Source of the DNA: Paenibacillus_AP thailandensis
GTDB taxonomy: Bacteria; Bacillota; Bacilli; Paenibacillales; Paenibacillaceae
DNA: 64,000 nt
Reading direction: 5' to 3'
Assembly: GCF_042685365.1 (NCBI RefSeq)
Contig: NZ_JBHUMY010000007.1
Span: 124,001 to 188,000, forward strand
Shown: positions 1 through 9,000 of the stretch, in pieces
How the letters are laid out: each line of letters starts with the position of its first letter
Position numbering within the stretch: position 1 is the first letter of the stretch
The notes under the pieces: model-generated
What the model was told of the DNA's origin: nothing
The model's database searches: none
What the model saw: the letters and a program-made list of their open reading frames with translations, nothing else
Program-made: the position numbers and the translations under genes

Positions 1-90
1 CGCTGCCGCAAACAACATCGCGGCAACCGACATTGAGCCAGCGAGTAGCGCCGCCCGGTTTCGTTTTTGCTTTCGTTTGTATGTATTCAT
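1..90 (-). CDS. N-terminus of a secreted protein (cut by window edge)
   Basis: Reading leftwards from an ATG at 90, the 30 visible codons give a typical Sec signal peptide: a basic start (MNTYKRKQKRNR) followed by a hydrophobic Ala/Leu/Met stretch ending in ...MLFAAA at the edge. An AGGAGG motif lies about 13 bases upstream, slightly far but with no alternative start between. The mature protein lies outside the window, so its function cannot be told. It is divergent from the RND efflux operon that starts at 373. Confidence 0.6.
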   Translation of the reverse strand, partial: MNTYKRKQKRNRAALLAGSMSVAAMLFAAA

Positions 91-275
91 GTTGCTCTCT
101 TATCCTCCTCTTCCGGCAATCCCGCCTATCGTTCGCAATCTTGCAGACGGGTCGGTTCATAGGCTCGAAGATTCGCAGGCTCATGCTTGCGAAACTCTCA
201 ACCTGTCGAATCGAAGTTCTTTTCATCTTGAAATTTAACAGGAACGTCCGGCCGCCGCAAGTGCTCCCAAACCCG

Positions 276-305
276 TTGACAACCGATTTACCGCTTTTTT
301 ATACT
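276..305 (+). promoter_or_regulatory. Sigma-A promoter of the first RND efflux operon
   Basis: A perfect -35 TTGACA (276-281) and a -10 TATACT (300-305) are separated by 18 bases. Transcription should start near 312, about 60 bases before the adaptor ATG at 373. Confidence 0.75.
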
Positions 306-317
306 GTAAAAGTACTG

Positions 318-340
318 ATTGGTTCATTTTTTGAACGATT
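318..340. promoter_or_regulatory. Dyad operator, probably for the local TetR regulator
   Basis: GTTCA (322-326) and TGAAC (332-336) form an inverted repeat around a T5 spacer, with weaker symmetry out to 318 and 340. It sits just downstream of the predicted start site, a position where a bound repressor would block transcription. The TetR-family gene at 5062-5955 is the natural candidate ligand-sensing repressor. The pairing is inferred. Confidence 0.5.
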
Positions 341-372
341 TGGTTTTCCGTATACAGAAAGGAGCAGAGAGA

Positions 373-1842
373 ATGATTCACCGTACCAAGCAGAAACGAT
401 CTTCTAGTTCTTGTCCAAGGACGGACGGTATCGCGTTGAACGAAAACTGTAGCGGGAATCCGGGAACAACGCACCGTTCCAAAACGACCGCGATCGCGGC
501 TTGTGCCGTTGCGCTTGCTCTAATCGCTTCGGCCTGCTCGTCGGGGAGCGGCAAGGAAGCGGCAAGCGAAGCCGCTGCGGGCCGCACCGTACATACCGAA
601 CAAGTGAAGGCGGAGCAGCTCGTCTCCTCCTCCTCTTTGGCGGGCACGCTGGAAGCCTATGAAGAAACGGTCGTGTCGTTCGAAGCGGACGGGCGCGTCT
701 TGTCCGTCGCGGTCAAAGAAGGCGACTCCGTCAAAGCCGGCGACGTGCTGGCTCAGCTGAACGCGGCCGATTACGAATTGCAGCTTAGCCGCGCCGAAGC
801 GGCCGTGCAGCAAGCCGAAGCCGCCCTGCAGTCGGCGAACGCCGGCCTCAATACGGCCGAGGCGCAAGTGGCGAGCGCCGAAGCGAACTTGCGGCAGGTG
901 AACGACGGCGCAAGAAAGCAAGAGCTTGAACAGGCGGAGAATGCCGTCGAGGTGGCCAGAAGCGCCTATACGAAAGCAAAAACCGACGCCGAGCGGACGG
1001 CTGCGTTGTATGAAGAGGGGCTCGTCACGCTAAGCGACAAAGAAAACGCGGAGCTGTCGCTCACCAATGCGGAGAAGCAGCTTGCCAACGCGGAAGCGCA
1101 GCTCTCGCTCGTGCAGGAGGGCGCGACCGATGCGCAGAAGGCCGCAGCCGAAGCCGGCGTCGAGCAAGCGAAAGCCGGCGTGGCGACGGCGCTCGCCTCC
1201 CAGGCGCAAGCGAAGGCGGCGCAGCAGGAAGCGCTGGCTGCGCGCGAGCAAGCGCAGCTGATGCTCTCGCGAACGAAGCTTACCGCGCCGAAGGCGGGCG
1301 TCGTGCTGGAGCGGATGGTTGACGAAGGCGAGCTGACCGGCGGCGGCCAGCCCGCGATCCGGCTTGGCCGAATCGACCGGCTGAAGACGCTGCTGTCGGT
1401 GCCCGACAGCGAAATTGCCGATTGGAAGGTCGGGCAAAACGTTACGGTCGAGCTGTACGGCGAAACGAGAACCGGCACCGTCGCCAATATTTACCCGACG
1501 GCTAGCGCAGGCACCGGCTCCGTCCGCGTCGAGGTCGCGATCGAGAACAAGAAGCTCGACTGGGCGCCCGGCCAAGTCGTTAAAGCGTCGCGCAGCGGCG
1601 AAGCCAAAAAAGGCATCACCGTCCCCGCCGGAGCGGTCATCAGCAACGGCGACAAGCCGTACGTCTTCAAAGCGGTGGACGGCAAAGCGGTCAAAACGGA
1701 CGTCGAAATCGGCGAGCTGTACGGCAACCGCCTGTTGATCGCGAGCGGGCTGAACGAAGGCGACGTCATCGTGACGAGCGGCGCCAGCCTGCTGCTGGAC
1801 GGAGATCCGATCGATACGGCGGAGGAAGCGGGCAATGATTGA
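373..1842 (+). CDS. RND efflux adaptor lipoprotein (HlyD/MFP family)
   Basis: A 489-residue membrane-fusion/adaptor subunit that would bridge the RND pump encoded next. In monoderms such adaptors are anchored outside the membrane by a lipid. Visible parts are a hydrophobic signal ending in lipobox IASAC (Cys55), a lipoyl-like segment, a long Ala/Gln/Glu-rich coiled-coil hairpin (about residues 130-300) and C-terminal beta-barrel domains. The ATG at 373 is preceded by AAAGGAG. The first 37 residues are an unusually long polar extension before the hydrophobic stretch. Codons 5-24 coincide with a dispersed repeat, so either the repeat inserted here or translation really begins downstream, for example at the TTG of codon 22. 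The gene overlaps the pump gene by 8 bases. Confidence 0.85.
   Translation: MIHRTKQKRSSSSCPRTDGIALNENCSGNPGTTHRSKTTAIAACAVALALIASACSSGSGKEAASEAAAGRTVHTEQVKAEQLVSSSSLAGTLEAYEETVVSFEADGRVLSVAVKEGDSVKAGDVLAQLNAADYELQLSRAEAAVQQAEAALQSANAGLNTAEAQVASAEANLRQVNDGARKQELEQAENAVEVARSAYTKAKTDAERTAALYEEGLVTLSDKENAELSLTNAEKQLANAEAQLSLVQEGATDAQKAAAEAGVEQAKAGVATALASQAQAKAAQQEALAAREQAQLMLSRTKLTAPKAGVVLERMVDEGELTGGGQPAIRLGRIDRLKTLLSVPDSEIADWKVGQNVTVELYGETRTGTVANIYPTASAGTGSVRVEVAIENKKLDWAPGQVVKASRSGEAKKGITVPAGAVISNGDKPYVFKAVDGKAVKTDVEIGELYGNRLLIASGLNEGDVIVTSGASLLLDGDPIDTAEEAGND
387..441. repeat. Dispersed hairpin repeat, copy A (inside CDS)
   Basis: Starts AAGCAGAAACGA and carries the hairpin GTTCTTG-TC-CAAGGAC (407-422, one G-T pair). 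It shares this opening and the TTGTCCAAGGACG core with copy B at 26241-26295. The flank after the hairpin is a diverged form of the AACCGTTTCGGCG seen in copies B and C. It lies within the first codons of the adaptor gene. Confidence 0.55.
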
Positions 1843-4800
1843 ATATATTATTAAAAAACGCAAAATCACGCTATTATGCTTCGCCATCGCCATAGCGGCC
1901 GGCATATTCAGCTTCCTGCAGCTTCCGCGCCAGGAAATGCCCGATATTATCGTCAAGCAAGCGATTGTCACGACGGTATACCCGGGAGCATCGCCCGAGA
2001 AGGTCGAGCAAACCGTCACGAAGGTGCTGGAGCAGCGGATTAAAGAGATTCAGGATATTAAAACGATCACTTCGACCTCGATGAACAACGTCTCTTCCAT
2101 CTTGATCCAGACCGAAGACGACGCCGACGCCAAAGAGAAGTGGGATGAGCTCCGCAAGAAGGTGCAGGACGCGCAGGCAGACCTGCCGTCCGGGGCCAAT
2201 CAGCCCGAGATTAACGACAACTTGACCAAGGCGTTCATCAAGACCGTTGCGATCTATGCGGAGACGCAGGACGAAATCAACTCCCTGCACGGGCAAATGC
2301 TCGACTGGAAAGATCAGCTGCGGACCGTCGACGGCGTGTCCGACGTCACGATTCAAGGCATACCGGAGCAAGAGGTCCGCATCGATCTCGACATGCAGAA
2401 GCTCAACCAATACGGCATCCCTTGGGGGCTGGTCGTACAGGCCGTGCAAGGAGAGAACGAACGGGTTCCGACCGGCAGCGTCGAATATAACGAGCGAACA
2501 TACCAATTGACGGTCCCGGAGGCGCAAGACGCCGAAGCGTTAAACCGCGTCCTTATAACGCGAACGCAAGAAGGGGTTCCCGTCTACTTGAGCGATGTCG
2601 GCAAAGCGCAGCTCGTATTCGAGAAAGCCGATTACCGGATCTATTACAACGGCAAGCCGGCTCTTACCGTGACGCTGAACGCCGAAGCCGGCAGCGACGC
2701 GTCGACGATGGACCGGAACGTAAACGCCAAGCTGGAGCAGCTGGCGAAGGATTTGCCGGAGTACGCGCATATGGACACCTCTTTCGCGCAAAAAGATCTG
2801 GTCGACGAGCACTTCACCGACCTGCTGCACGAAATGCTGATCGCGATACTTGCCGTTATCCTCATTTGTACGTTAGGCTTGAACTTGATCACGTCCAGCT
2901 TCGTGGCGCTGGCCATTCCGATCTCCATCGCGCTTGGCCTGATCTTTATGCCGCTGTTCGGCATTTCGCTCAACCAGATTTCGATTGTCGGCCTGATCAT
3001 CGTGCTTGGCATTCTCGTTGACGACGCCGTCGTCGTCAACGACAACATCGAGCGCAGGCTGACGTCGCTTGGCGAAAGCCCGGCGGACGCCTCGCTCAGA
3101 GGGACCAAGGAAGTCGCCCTGTCGATCCTGACCGCGACGATGGCCACCGTCATCGCCTTCGTGCCGCTTCTGTTCCTTCAAGGCGACGTCGGCGCCTTCA
3201 TCAAGCCGGTGCCTAGCATCATTACCGTCACGATGCTGGCCTCCATGGTCATGTCGCTGACGATTATCCCGATTTTCCGGGAATGGTACGAGAAGCGCCG
3301 CGGCGCGCGGCGCGGCGGGCCGCCTAAGCCTTCCGGCCTGCTGGGCAAGCAAATCCAGGCTTTAACCGACGTCTATTCGGGCAAATGGATTCCGAAGGTG
3401 CTGAAGAAGCCGCTGCTGACCGCCATGGCCGGCCTGATGCTAAGCACGGCGGCATACGTACTCGTTTTCTTTACCGACATCGAGTTGTTTCCCGACTCGG
3501 AGCGGCCGGAAGCGACCATTAACGTCACGATGCCGGTCGGCACCTCATTCGACGAGACGCACAAAGTCATTTTGGATATGGCGGCGTGGGTCGAAGCCCA
3601 ACCGGAGACGAAGCAGGTCGCATATGCGGCCGGCGGCGGCGCGCCCAAGCTGTTCAGCGACATTACGTCCGGCCCCGCCCCCGAGGATATCACTTTCGGG
3701 CAGCTGACCGTTCTCGGGGTCAAAGGTAAATTCGACCGCGAACGAACGGTAGCCGAATGGCGCGAAGCGCTTCAAAAGGCCCACCCGGAGGCTTCGATTC
3801 AAATCAGCGTGCCGCGGCTTGGCATTCCGGTCGGGAAGCCGATATCGATCCGGCTTGCGGGCGAGGATATCGATCAGCTGCAGCAATTGGCCGGGCAAGT
3901 GAAGCAAGCGGTCGCCGAAACGGAAGGCACGCTGGACATTCAGGACGACGTAGGCATCGAACAATATACGTTAAGCTTTGAAATCAACAAGCAGGCGATG
4001 GATCAGTATTCGGTTACCTCCAATGCGCTTACCCAGTCGCTGCTGTTGATGGGAGAAGGCGTTACGGTCGGCGATTTCGATACCGGCAAAGAGCTGATCG
4101 ACGTGAACGTGTACATGAACGGCAAAAATTCCGACCCCGAGCTGCTGTTCCAGCAGTTGACGGTGACGAACGCAGCCGGACAGCAAATTCCGCTGTCCCA
4201 GCTGGCGGAGATGAAACCCGGCTTCGGGATTCAAAAAATCAAACATTACAATCTGGAACGGACGATTACGGTGGAAGCCGACGTGGAAGGGCGAACCGCC
4301 ACGGAAGCGATGCAGGACATTAACGCGAAGCTGGCGCAGCTTGATGTGCCGGAAGGCTACTCGGTAGAATCCGGGGGAGAAACGTCGGAGCAAGCCGATA
4401 TTTTCGCAAGCTTGGGCAAGTTGTACGCCATCGTCATCTGCCTTATTTTCCTGCTGATCTCGATGCAATTCTATTCGTTCTCGACGCCGTTCATCATTAT
4501 GACGACGATCTATCTGGCCGCGGCGGGCGGCATAATCGGCATCTTCCTGACCGGCATGCCGATCGGCTTCATGAGCATTATGGGCATTATCTCGCTGGCC
4601 GGAATCGTCGTCCGGAACGGCATCGTCTTGATCGAATTTATCGAGGACGCCCGCCGGGAAGGCGTGGAGCTGAAGGAAGCGGTCATTCACGCCACGGCGG
4701 CAAGGTTCCGGCCGATCGTGCTGACGTCGCTCACCGCGCTTGTCGGCATGATTCCGATTGCGACGATTGGAGATATTTTGTTCCGGCCGATGGCGATGAC

Positions 4801-4945
4801 CATCATATTCGGATTGCTGTTCTCCACCGTCTTGACCTTGTTCGTCGTCCCTTCGCTGTACATGGCGGTCGCGAACTATAAGCTGAAACGGAAAGCGGGG
4901 CATTCGAACGTGCCGGCGAATCCCAATCGTCCGGTATCGATGTAA
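1835..4945 (+). CDS. RND-family efflux pump permease (SwrC/AcrB type)
   Basis: A 1036-residue proton-driven RND transporter of typical full length. It has an N-terminal membrane helix followed by a large extracellular porter domain, a six-helix bundle, a second porter domain and a second helix bundle. The TM4 motif GILVDDAVVV carries the adjacent Asp pair used for proton relay. It overlaps the adaptor gene by 8 bases, showing translational coupling. Known Gram-positive relatives (SwrC/YerP) export surfactin-like lipopeptides or other amphiphiles, but the substrate here cannot be read from sequence. The TetR gene follows on the same strand and the promoter carries a dyad operator, so inducible repression is likely. 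Confidence 0.92.
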   Translation: MIEYIIKKRKITLLCFAIAIAAGIFSFLQLPRQEMPDIIVKQAIVTTVYPGASPEKVEQTVTKVLEQRIKEIQDIKTITSTSMNNVSSILIQTEDDADAKEKWDELRKKVQDAQADLPSGANQPEINDNLTKAFIKTVAIYAETQDEINSLHGQMLDWKDQLRTVDGVSDVTIQGIPEQEVRIDLDMQKLNQYGIPWGLVVQAVQGENERVPTGSVEYNERTYQLTVPEAQDAEALNRVLITRTQEGVPVYLSDVGKAQLVFEKADYRIYYNGKPALTVTLNAEAGSDASTMDRNVNAKLEQLAKDLPEYAHMDTSFAQKDLVDEHFTDLLHEMLIAILAVILICTLGLNLITSSFVALAIPISIALGLIFMPLFGISLNQISIVGLIIVLGILVDDAVVVNDNIERRLTSLGESPADASLRGTKEVALSILTATMATVIAFVPLLFLQGDVGAFIKPVPSIITVTMLASMVMSLTIIPIFREWYEKRRGARRGGPPKPSGLLGKQIQALTDVYSGKWIPKVLKKPLLTAMAGLMLSTAAYVLVFFTDIELFPDSERPEATINVTMPVGTSFDETHKVILDMAAWVEAQPETKQVAYAAGGGAPKLFSDITSGPAPEDITFGQLTVLGVKGKFDRERTVAEWREALQKAHPEASIQISVPRLGIPVGKPISIRLAGEDIDQLQQLAGQVKQAVAETEGTLDIQDDVGIEQYTLSFEINKQAMDQYSVTSNALTQSLLLMGEGVTVGDFDTGKELIDVNVYMNGKNSDPELLFQQLTVTNAAGQQIPLSQLAEMKPGFGIQKIKHYNLERTITVEADVEGRTATEAMQDINAKLAQLDVPEGYSVESGGETSEQADIFASLGKLYAIVICLIFLLISMQFYSFSTPFIIMTTIYLAAAGGIIGIFLTGMPIGFMSIMGIISLAGIVVRNGIVLIEFIEDARREGVELKEAVIHATAARFRPIVLTSLTALVGMIPIATIGDILFRPMAMTIIFGLLFSTVLTLFVVPSLYMAVANYKLKRKAGHSNVPANPNRPVSM

Positions 4946-4989
4946 TCCCCCTCCGTTTACGGCGCAAACTATCTATGGGAACAACGGAT

Positions 4990-5015
4990 CGGATGGCCCC
5001 GGCCATCCGTTCTTC
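4990..5015 (+). terminator. Probable intrinsic terminator after the RND pump
   Basis: CGGATGGCC (4990-4998) pairs with GGCCATCCG (5001-5009), followed by a short T-rich tail (TTCTTCCTT). The tail is interrupted, so read-through into the TetR gene is possible. Confidence 0.45.
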
Positions 5016-5061
5016 CTTGCAAGCCGTCTGACGGCTACTTCGGATTAAGGAGCTTTGCCCG

Positions 5062-5955
5062 ATGGACCATAAGAAACAAGAAATCATTCGAAACGCCAAC
5101 CGCCTGTTCTCGGCGAAGGGCTATGCCAATACCTCGGTCGAGGAAATCGCGAAGGAATGCGGCATGTCCAAAGTTTCGCTATACAAAATTTTCGGCAGCA
5201 AGGAGGAACTGCTCCTTGAATCGATGCTGCAATTTTCGCAGCGGATCGAACAAGGGCTGATTATGCTGGCCGAGCAGCCTTCGCTCCCGCCGAAAGAGAG
5301 GCTGCACCGGTGCGCCCAGATTTATCTCGAAACGATATGCGATAACAACGTTCATCTCTTGATGCTCTCCTACTCGGATGCCGTTTCTTTCGGGGACAGC
5401 AAAATCAAGGAAGTCAGATTCATGATCGAAAACAACTTCAACATCTGGCTTACCGAATGCCTCATCTACGTTTACGGAGAACAAATCGAACCGTTTGCGC
5501 TCGATGTAACGTTTATCGTCCGCAGCGTCGTGTCGCAATATGTGCGGATGATCGGCCCGCGAATGTCGGCATTAAGCGCCGTCGATTCCAATCTGTTTAT
5601 CGCGTTTATCGAATCGATTATCGATATTTGCGTTTGCGGCATTACGGAACGGCGGGACGAATACGTGCCGCTCTGGAAGCTATCGGATTTCATCGTCCAC
5701 GGCGGCGACATCAGCCCGGTCATGAAGCTGACCAAAATCAACAAAGTGATACAGGACATGGACCAAATGATCGGCGAATCCGAATTGCCGGAAGAGGAGA
5801 AACACGATTATTATCAGATTTTGCTCCAGTTTAAAAAGGAAGTACCCGGCACGCGAGCCGGTTCCGGCTTGCTGAAGGCTTATCTATTATATTTGGAGCA
5901 GGTTCCGCAGCTTCAAAGCCATTGCCGGCAGCTTCGCTCCCTTTACGATTTGTAG
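5062..5955 (+). CDS. TetR/AcrR-family transcriptional regulator
   Basis: 297 residues. The N-terminal helix-turn-helix is clear: a start MDHKKQEIIRNANRLF, then SVEEIAKECGMSK and a following recognition-helix segment. The remainder is the ligand-binding/dimerisation region. The protein is longer than the usual 190-220 residues of this family, with about 80 extra C-terminal residues containing a charged helical region. AAGGAG precedes the ATG. It lies directly after the RND operon and probably represses it through the dyad at 318-340. That relation is inferred from position. Confidence 0.85.
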   Translation: MDHKKQEIIRNANRLFSAKGYANTSVEEIAKECGMSKVSLYKIFGSKEELLLESMLQFSQRIEQGLIMLAEQPSLPPKERLHRCAQIYLETICDNNVHLLMLSYSDAVSFGDSKIKEVRFMIENNFNIWLTECLIYVYGEQIEPFALDVTFIVRSVVSQYVRMIGPRMSALSAVDSNLFIAFIESIIDICVCGITERRDEYVPLWKLSDFIVHGGDISPVMKLTKINKVIQDMDQMIGESELPEEEKHDYYQILLQFKKEVPGTRAGSGLLKAYLLYLEQVPQLQSHCRQLRSLYDL

Positions 5956-5967
5956 TAGACACGCGAG

Positions 5968-6011
5968 AAAACCCGGGACCGCTCTTTCATGAAAGAGCGG
6001 TCCCGGGTTTT
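5968..6011. terminator. 44-bp perfect palindrome, bidirectional terminator
   Basis: The sequence is self-complementary from 5968 to 6011 (left half starts AAAACCCGGGACC, centre TCATGA). It begins with A4 and ends with T4, so it forms a strong GC-rich stem with a U-run in both directions. It lies between the convergent TetR and giant surface-protein genes and should end both transcripts. Confidence 0.85.
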
Positions 6012-6017
6012 GTTCGT

Positions 6018-9000
6018 TTAATGCAAGCGATGCACGCCGAGGAGCTCATCCGTCGTGCCGGAGATGTTAATCGTCACGACCGTTTCCTTGCGTACCCCGT
6101 TGTTGTAATAAGCCGTAAAAATAAAGTCGTACGGCCCTTCTTTCAATTCGCTGAAGGATTCGTCCCACAATTCGCCTTCCCATGTCGTCGATCCCGGCGC
6201 CGACGGCTCCAGCTCCGTTTCGTACTCGCTCATCCGGACCTCCACCCGTTCGGCGGCTGTATCCGTTCCGGTGAGCGTCGTGTCCGCTTCCAATACAAAC
6301 TTCTCGCCCGCCCAGAACGTGGACGCGGACCGCGGCGACGATTCATCGCCGCTTTCCTTTACGTTGTAATCTTTCCGATGCCGCTCCCACAGCTCCGTAT
6401 GTTTGACAACTCCGGCTACCGCAAGCGGGAGGACGGTAATCGTTTTTTCGATCTCGTCCGTCGCAAGCCTGTCGGAGACGGAAAGCTTCATTTTCCAGGC
6501 CCCCGCTTCCTCCATCCTGACCGACGGTCCGTCTGACAGATATGGGGAGGCAAGCGAATAAGAAAATGTTTGGACCGCTCCGCTCGGACTCGTCAGCTTG
6601 TATATAGCGGTGAGCAAGTCGCCGTCCGGATCGCCGGCTTTGGTGACGAATTGAACCGTATCGCCTTCGTAAACCGGCTTCGGAGTCCAATCGAAATCCG
6701 CTGTCGGCGGACGGTTCGTAGTGAAATAAATATATTCGTAAAGTCCTTCGTTGCCGGCCACGTCGTAGTCCGTCACCATCAAGCGGTATCGGCCGCCGCT
6801 TTCAAGACCGTTGACGGTGTACGAAGTCGCACCCTTCGGAAGCTCAACGCTGTATTCCGCGGTGCCGTTGCCGTTCAGATCGATATTCGTTATCGACCCG
6901 TCCGCATTCACCTTTTGCATATAAAGGCCCCTCGAAGCATGGCCGGAAGACGGCGCCGGGTCTGTAAACGGATTGAACGTAACGGTCACCGAAGTCGGCT
7001 TGATATCGAGCTTTTCCTCCGTATCCCGCGGCTTCACGCTGTCGACAAAGAAGTAACCGTTCTCCGAATAGCCGCCCCATATCATGCCGTCATTTGCTCT
7101 CGCGCGCCAAATATGCAGCCCTTCCCGCAGCGGCGCCGGCGTGTACGCCGTCGATCCGGTCGCAGTATTCGTATCGATGTCTTGCTCGCCTGTTGAGTAG
7201 AACACTTCATAATCGATATACTTTGGCGTTTGGTTTTCTCCATCCGTTACTTGAACCTTTAAGATTGGCGTCTTGCTGTTCGTGTAGATCGGATGATCCC
7301 AATCCGGGCCATTCATCGTAAGCAGCTTCGTAGCCGGAGGCGTATTGAGTACAAAATAGGTAATATTGCTATCATCCGACCAAACGCCCTTCGAGAAGAC
7401 GCGGCCCTGTACGCGAACCTTGCGGCCAAGCTCGACCGTCCCTTCCTCCAGAATGAATGAAGTGTCATTCCCCGGATAAGTCACTTCCATAATCCTCTCG
7501 CCTGTATCGACGTAAGTAAACTTTAGATAAAATTGCTCTTGCGGGTCATTCTCCGCATCGTAATACGTCCATTTAATCGTCGGATCGGCGATATAAACCG
7601 AAGGAGCTGACTGCGAACCGTTTGGAACGGTAATGGTCATAACCGGTTTCGTTTGGTTCACTGGCGGCAGCGCATTCTTGTACACGCGCGTCTCGGCCCA
7701 ATACGACCAAGCGCCATGTAAGTCCCGGACTTGTTCCTGAATGATCAGCTCCACGCCCGGCCGATTGTAGAGCAGCCGTTTTCCGTTTGTCCAATCCGAT
7801 TGATCTGCCCAGCGGTAACGGAATTTCCGTTTGGCCAGATAATCCGGTACGTCCGGATCGTACGAAGCATCGTAAGTATCATAATCAAGTGCTTCGCCTT
7901 CCGCATAAACAATTCCAGTAAATTGCACATCCGGCTTTGCGATTGGACGGCGGTGGACGTACAGCTCCTTCGTCACCGGTTCGGACCACATGCGATAAGC
8001 TTCCATGCCAGGATTATCTTGCGCTTGATACGTAATGTTGTATAATCCCGGTTTTTCTAAGCGGGATAGCGGATCGCTATACGTTTGGTCATCATATTGG
8101 CTAGTGCCTTCTGGATTCGCAAAGTAATTCGGATCGTGATTGTATGTCCATTTCTCCGCGTATTTTGGATCGGATTCGATATCCGAGAAAATAGCGTCAT
8201 ACTTTATTTGTTCATTGACGAGTACCGTTTGCGCCGTTTCTTCGATGTAGGTATCGCCGTAATTCGTCAGCACGACATTAGAGAATCGGGCTTTCGTTTG
8301 CCCGATTGCCATTAAGCCAAGGGAGCCTTTCGTAAAGGTGCTGTCGTAGGCTTCCAGCTTTTTTAGATTGTTTACATATACGCGAATTGTTCCATTGATG
8401 GCTTCCAGCTTAAAGGCGTACGTCGTGCCTGCAAGCCGATCTAGCGGTGTGGAGCGCAGCGCCGTCTTCGCGCCTCCGGAGACCTTATACAGCGTTAACG
8501 TCGTGTCGGTCCATTCGACGGTGTACATGTTTTTCTCGTCGCGGATTTGAACAGCCGCGCCGATTGGCTGCTTATTCATTGTGCTGTCATCGATCCGCAC
8601 GTTGAACGAAATAGCACCATTGGTCATGACCGTGTTCGGATCGAACCACAAGCCGCCCCAATTGTCGTTAATGATTTCCACCGTATCATCGTCAACGGGT
8701 TTCGGATAATCCCCTCGCTGGCCTGCTGGCACATAAGGCACCACCATGTTCCATGCAAAAATATAAATCGATCCGTCCGGCAGAATGCTGGACGCGTCTC
8801 CTTGATAATAGTCAAACCCCCAAACCGGCGGTGCAGTTTCCTGCGTATATCCTCTTACATTGGCATATGGATTGGTGTAGCTTTTGACGAGCGAGCTGCC
8901 ATCAAAAATTTGCACGAAAGTCCTTAATTCACCGGAAGTTGAGTCATAAGCAGATCGCGGTGTAACTTGCCGTCCGCTGCTATCAGCAAACACTTTGCCA

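Noticed and set aside
33..407. Open frame on the plus strand at the left edge
   Set aside because: No SD, covers the promoter at 276-305 and lies opposite a convincing signal-peptide start on the minus strand.
966..2019. Long antisense frames within the adaptor gene
   Set aside because: They arise from GC-rich codon use opposite the adaptor coiled coil and have no ribosome binding sites.
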